A stretch of DNA of 64,000 bases from Planctomycetota bacterium (lineage in GTDB: Bacteria; Planctomycetota; UBA1135; GCA-002686595), in the NCBI GenBank assembly GCA_029250885.1, contig JAQXEK010000013.1, positions 1 through 64,000 of the forward strand, in the 5' to 3' direction. This document shows positions 62,330-64,000 of the stretch, in pieces; within the stretch, counting starts at the first letter, position 1; each line of letters starts with the position of its first letter. The notes below the pieces were generated by a model. It searched no databases, was not told where the DNA came from, and worked only from the letters and a program-made list of their open reading frames with translations. Both the position numbers and the translations under genes were made by a program.

Positions 62330-62676
62330 GCAGTGAGTAGGGTCTGAACCACACTGCGCGCCTCTTCGACGCGCTCGTCGCTCTGGTCGGCAATCGCCTG
62401 GATCATCCGCGAGCTCGTGTATAGGTAGAGGCCCTCTAGCTCATGGCAGATCTCGGGTGCGGCTTCAGAGTCCAAAGAACAGCGCAGCTCGCTGATGATA
62501 GCCTCGGCCTTGCCGACTCGTTCTGTGAAGCGCGGGAAGTCCCCAGAGCTATAAGCTTCCGAGGCCTGGCCCAAGAAGCGCAGGCAGCCCTGGTAGAGCA
62601 TGCGCACAATCTTTAGCGGGGGCGCGTTCTCAATGGCCGCCATTTTGTAAGCGGTAGTGGGGTCAGAAATACTCAT
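62299..62676 (-). CDS. fliS: Flagellin chaperone FliS
   Basis: FliS binds the C-terminus of flagellin and prevents premature polymerisation. The 125-residue protein is all helical; the N-terminal block AYKMAAIENAPPLKIVRMLY then QGCLRFLGQASEAY is the FliS signature, followed by KAEAIISELRCSLDSEAAPE and GLYLYTSSRMIQAIADQSDE. It starts two bases after fliD stops and overlaps the fliT-like gene. Flagellin genes are outside the window. Confidence 0.93.
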   Translation of the reverse strand: MSISDPTTAYKMAAIENAPPLKIVRMLYQGCLRFLGQASEAYSSGDFPRFTERVGKAEAIISELRCSLDSEAAPEICHELEGLYLYTSSRMIQAIADQSDERVEEARSVVQTLLTAWNDLEMRPS

Positions 62677-62678
62677 AG

Positions 62679-64000
62679 TTAGCTGGATAATCCGAGGCTG
62701 GATAGGTTGTCTACGGCGTTACCTTGGACCTGAAGCTTGGCCATCAAGACCTCAAGAGCGGCATACTTAGTTACAAGGGCCCCCTCAAATTTATCGAGTC
62801 GGTAATTCATGTCCTCGATGCGATCCTTGAAGTCCGAAATCTTGCTGTTGAGCCCCTCCTTACGGATGGCAAAAAGGCCGTCGAGCGGGTCACCGTTAAA
62901 GTCTGTTCCCGTCGAGTCAAGTAGGTAGTCCAGCTCGCCCGAAAGCTTGGCAAAGGCACCCGTGGTCTCGTTGCCAAAGAAGTCAGCGAAGAGTTCGATG
63001 TTGCCGGAGAGCTTCTCTCCGAACTCCTCTTCATCCATGGTCAGGTTGCCGTTCTGGTCGATCTCCAGGCCAAGCAGGCTGATGGCTGAATAGCCCTCGG
63101 TATCGGCAATGACGGCGCTTGGATCTGCGGCGATAAACCCGCTGTAGAGCTTTGAATTGACGGTTTGGAGGATCTTGTCTCCGAACAGCTCGCCCTCGGC
63201 GCCGTCGTCTTCTGAAAACCTGCTCTGGACCTGGATGAAGCTGGAGACTGCGTTGTATGCGTCGATGAACTCCTTCATCTTCTCCTTCACGGCATCTTGG
63301 TCTACGGTGACACCAAAGGTGATCGGCGTGTTGGTAACAGCGATAGCATCGATCGTGATCCCCGGTACAACCCCACTGAAGTCGTTGTCGCTGCGCTCGA
63401 CCGTTAGGCCATCGACCACAAGGGACGCATTGGAGGCAGCCACCAATGGGCTGCTACCGAAGTCGAGGGGGCCATTTCCGAAACCAGTCACGTTCATGTT
63501 TTCGAGGGCGAAGTCCTCCCCCGTGTCCTTCCCGGTCATCACGAGCTCGTAGCTTGGGCTCAAGTCCGTGCCCGTGTTGATTACGGTTGCTGAGACGGCA
63601 TCTCCAGCCTGAGCGTTGATCGCGCTGGCAATATCGTTGAGAGTAGAGCTGGCGGGGTCGACCACGACCGAGTAGGCGGTTCCCCCGTAGTCGAAGGAGA
63701 TCGATCCCCCATCTAATTGGGTCGTGTCCGGGTCGGCGAAGCCGTTGGATCCCCACTTTTCCGCTGCCGCTAGAGCTAGCACCTCTAGGGTGTGCGAGCC
63801 GGCCGTCGGCGCGCCCGTCACCGTGAAGTTGGCGTAACCCTCGGTACTAGGAGTCACGATGTGACTTAGGAAAGTGCTGATGGACTTCATCTCATCGGCT
63901 TTGTCCTGCAAGGTCTTCACTAGACCCTCGAAATTCGACATGAGGCTGAGCTTGGCTTCTTCCGTCGCCTGCTTGCCCTCCTCAAGTGTGATCGGGATGG
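62679..64000 (-). CDS. fliD: Flagellar cap protein FliD (5' end outside window)
   Basis: FliD caps the growing filament. The frame runs to the window edge without a start, so the N-terminal part is missing. The fragment has the N-terminal coiled part (EEGKQATEEAKLSLMSNFEG, LVKTLQDKADEMKSISTFL), the D2/D3-like beta domains with GAPTAGSHTLEVLALAAA and TAYSVVVDPASSTLNDIASA, and the C-terminal helix region ending in VQGNAVDNLSSLGLSS, with KFEGALVTKYAALEVLMAKL typical of FliD_C. About 440 residues are visible, near full length, so only the first 10-40 residues are cut off. Confidence 0.93.
   Translation of the reverse strand, partial: IPITLEEGKQATEEAKLSLMSNFEGLVKTLQDKADEMKSISTFLSHIVTPSTEGYANFTVTGAPTAGSHTLEVLALAAAEKWGSNGFADPDTTQLDGGSISFDYGGTAYSVVVDPASSTLNDIASAINAQAGDAVSATVINTGTDLSPSYELVMTGKDTGEDFALENMNVTGFGNGPLDFGSSPLVAASNASLVVDGLTVERSDNDFSGVVPGITIDAIAVTNTPITFGVTVDQDAVKEKMKEFIDAYNAVSSFIQVQSRFSEDDGAEGELFGDKILQTVNSKLYSGFIAADPSAVIADTEGYSAISLLGLEIDQNGNLTMDEEEFGEKLSGNIELFADFFGNETTGAFAKLSGELDYLLDSTGTDFNGDPLDGLFAIRKEGLNSKISDFKDRIEDMNYRLDKFEGALVTKYAALEVLMAKLQVQGNAVDNLSSLGLSS

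Overview
This is a GC-rich, gene-dense bacterial chromosome segment with no mobile elements, CRISPR arrays or tRNA/rRNA genes that I could find. The combination of a CotH/lamin-tail secreted protein, a YfbK-like von Willebrand factor A protein encoded next to an ECF sigma factor, many lipoproteins and export-signal proteins, a RibBA fusion and a complete flagellar export gene set suggests a marine or environmental member of the Planctomycetota. That placement is an inference from gene content only and was not tested by phylogeny.

Layout. 1-1.3 kb: sparse, with one lipoprotein and one unannotated-size (56 aa) glycine-rich membrane protein. 1.3-7.5 kb: tryptophan 2,3-dioxygenase with an EF-hand protein downstream, divergent from a compact biotin operon bioB - bioF/bioD fusion - bioA. 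7.5-10.4 kb: a phosphatase-like lipoprotein, a DUF423 protein, and a class IV aminotransferase followed by a P-loop sulfotransferase-like protein. 10.4-13.8 kb: an ECF sigma factor and a large membrane vWA protein whose N-terminus resembles an anti-sigma region. 13.8-21 kb: arginase-family enzyme, CaCA antiporter, glutamine-amidotransferase-like hydrolase, an unknown two-TM protein, aroB and a TIM-barrel glycosidase. 21-26.8 kb: carB and a three-gene unknown secreted/membrane cassette.

27-30.8 kb: an operon of ECF sigma factor, zinc-finger anti-sigma factor, a small periplasmic protein, and GspL-like and GspM/PilO-like assembly platform proteins, with a good ECF-type promoter in front of the sigma gene. 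30.8-44.5 kb: housekeeping genes (ribBA, purH, prfB with its programmed +1 frameshift, Xaa-Pro aminopeptidase, sfsA), a serine protease with a coiled coil, a hybrid histidine kinase, and a CotH protein. 44.8-49.7 kb: a beta-propeller-like secreted protein, a multi-span membrane protein and an M1 peptidase.

49.7-64 kb: flagellar region. On the minus strand, read right to left: fliD (cut by the window edge), fliS, a fliT-like gene, then fliO-P-Q-R-flhB-flhA-flhF-flhG, a small membrane protein, fliA (sigma-28), two small unknown proteins and two lipoproteins. A divergent flgM-like anti-sigma-28 gene has a near-consensus sigma-28 promoter. Together these encode the export gate, its GTPase/ATPase placement factors, the filament cap and chaperones, and the late-gene switch FliA/FlgM. 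The most notable items are the BioF-BioD fusion, the intact RF2 frameshift site, the sigma-factor-led GspL/GspM operon, the paralogous unknown cassette at 24.4-26.8 kb, and a row of three DnaA-box-like 9-mers at exactly 12-bp spacing near 32.25 kb.
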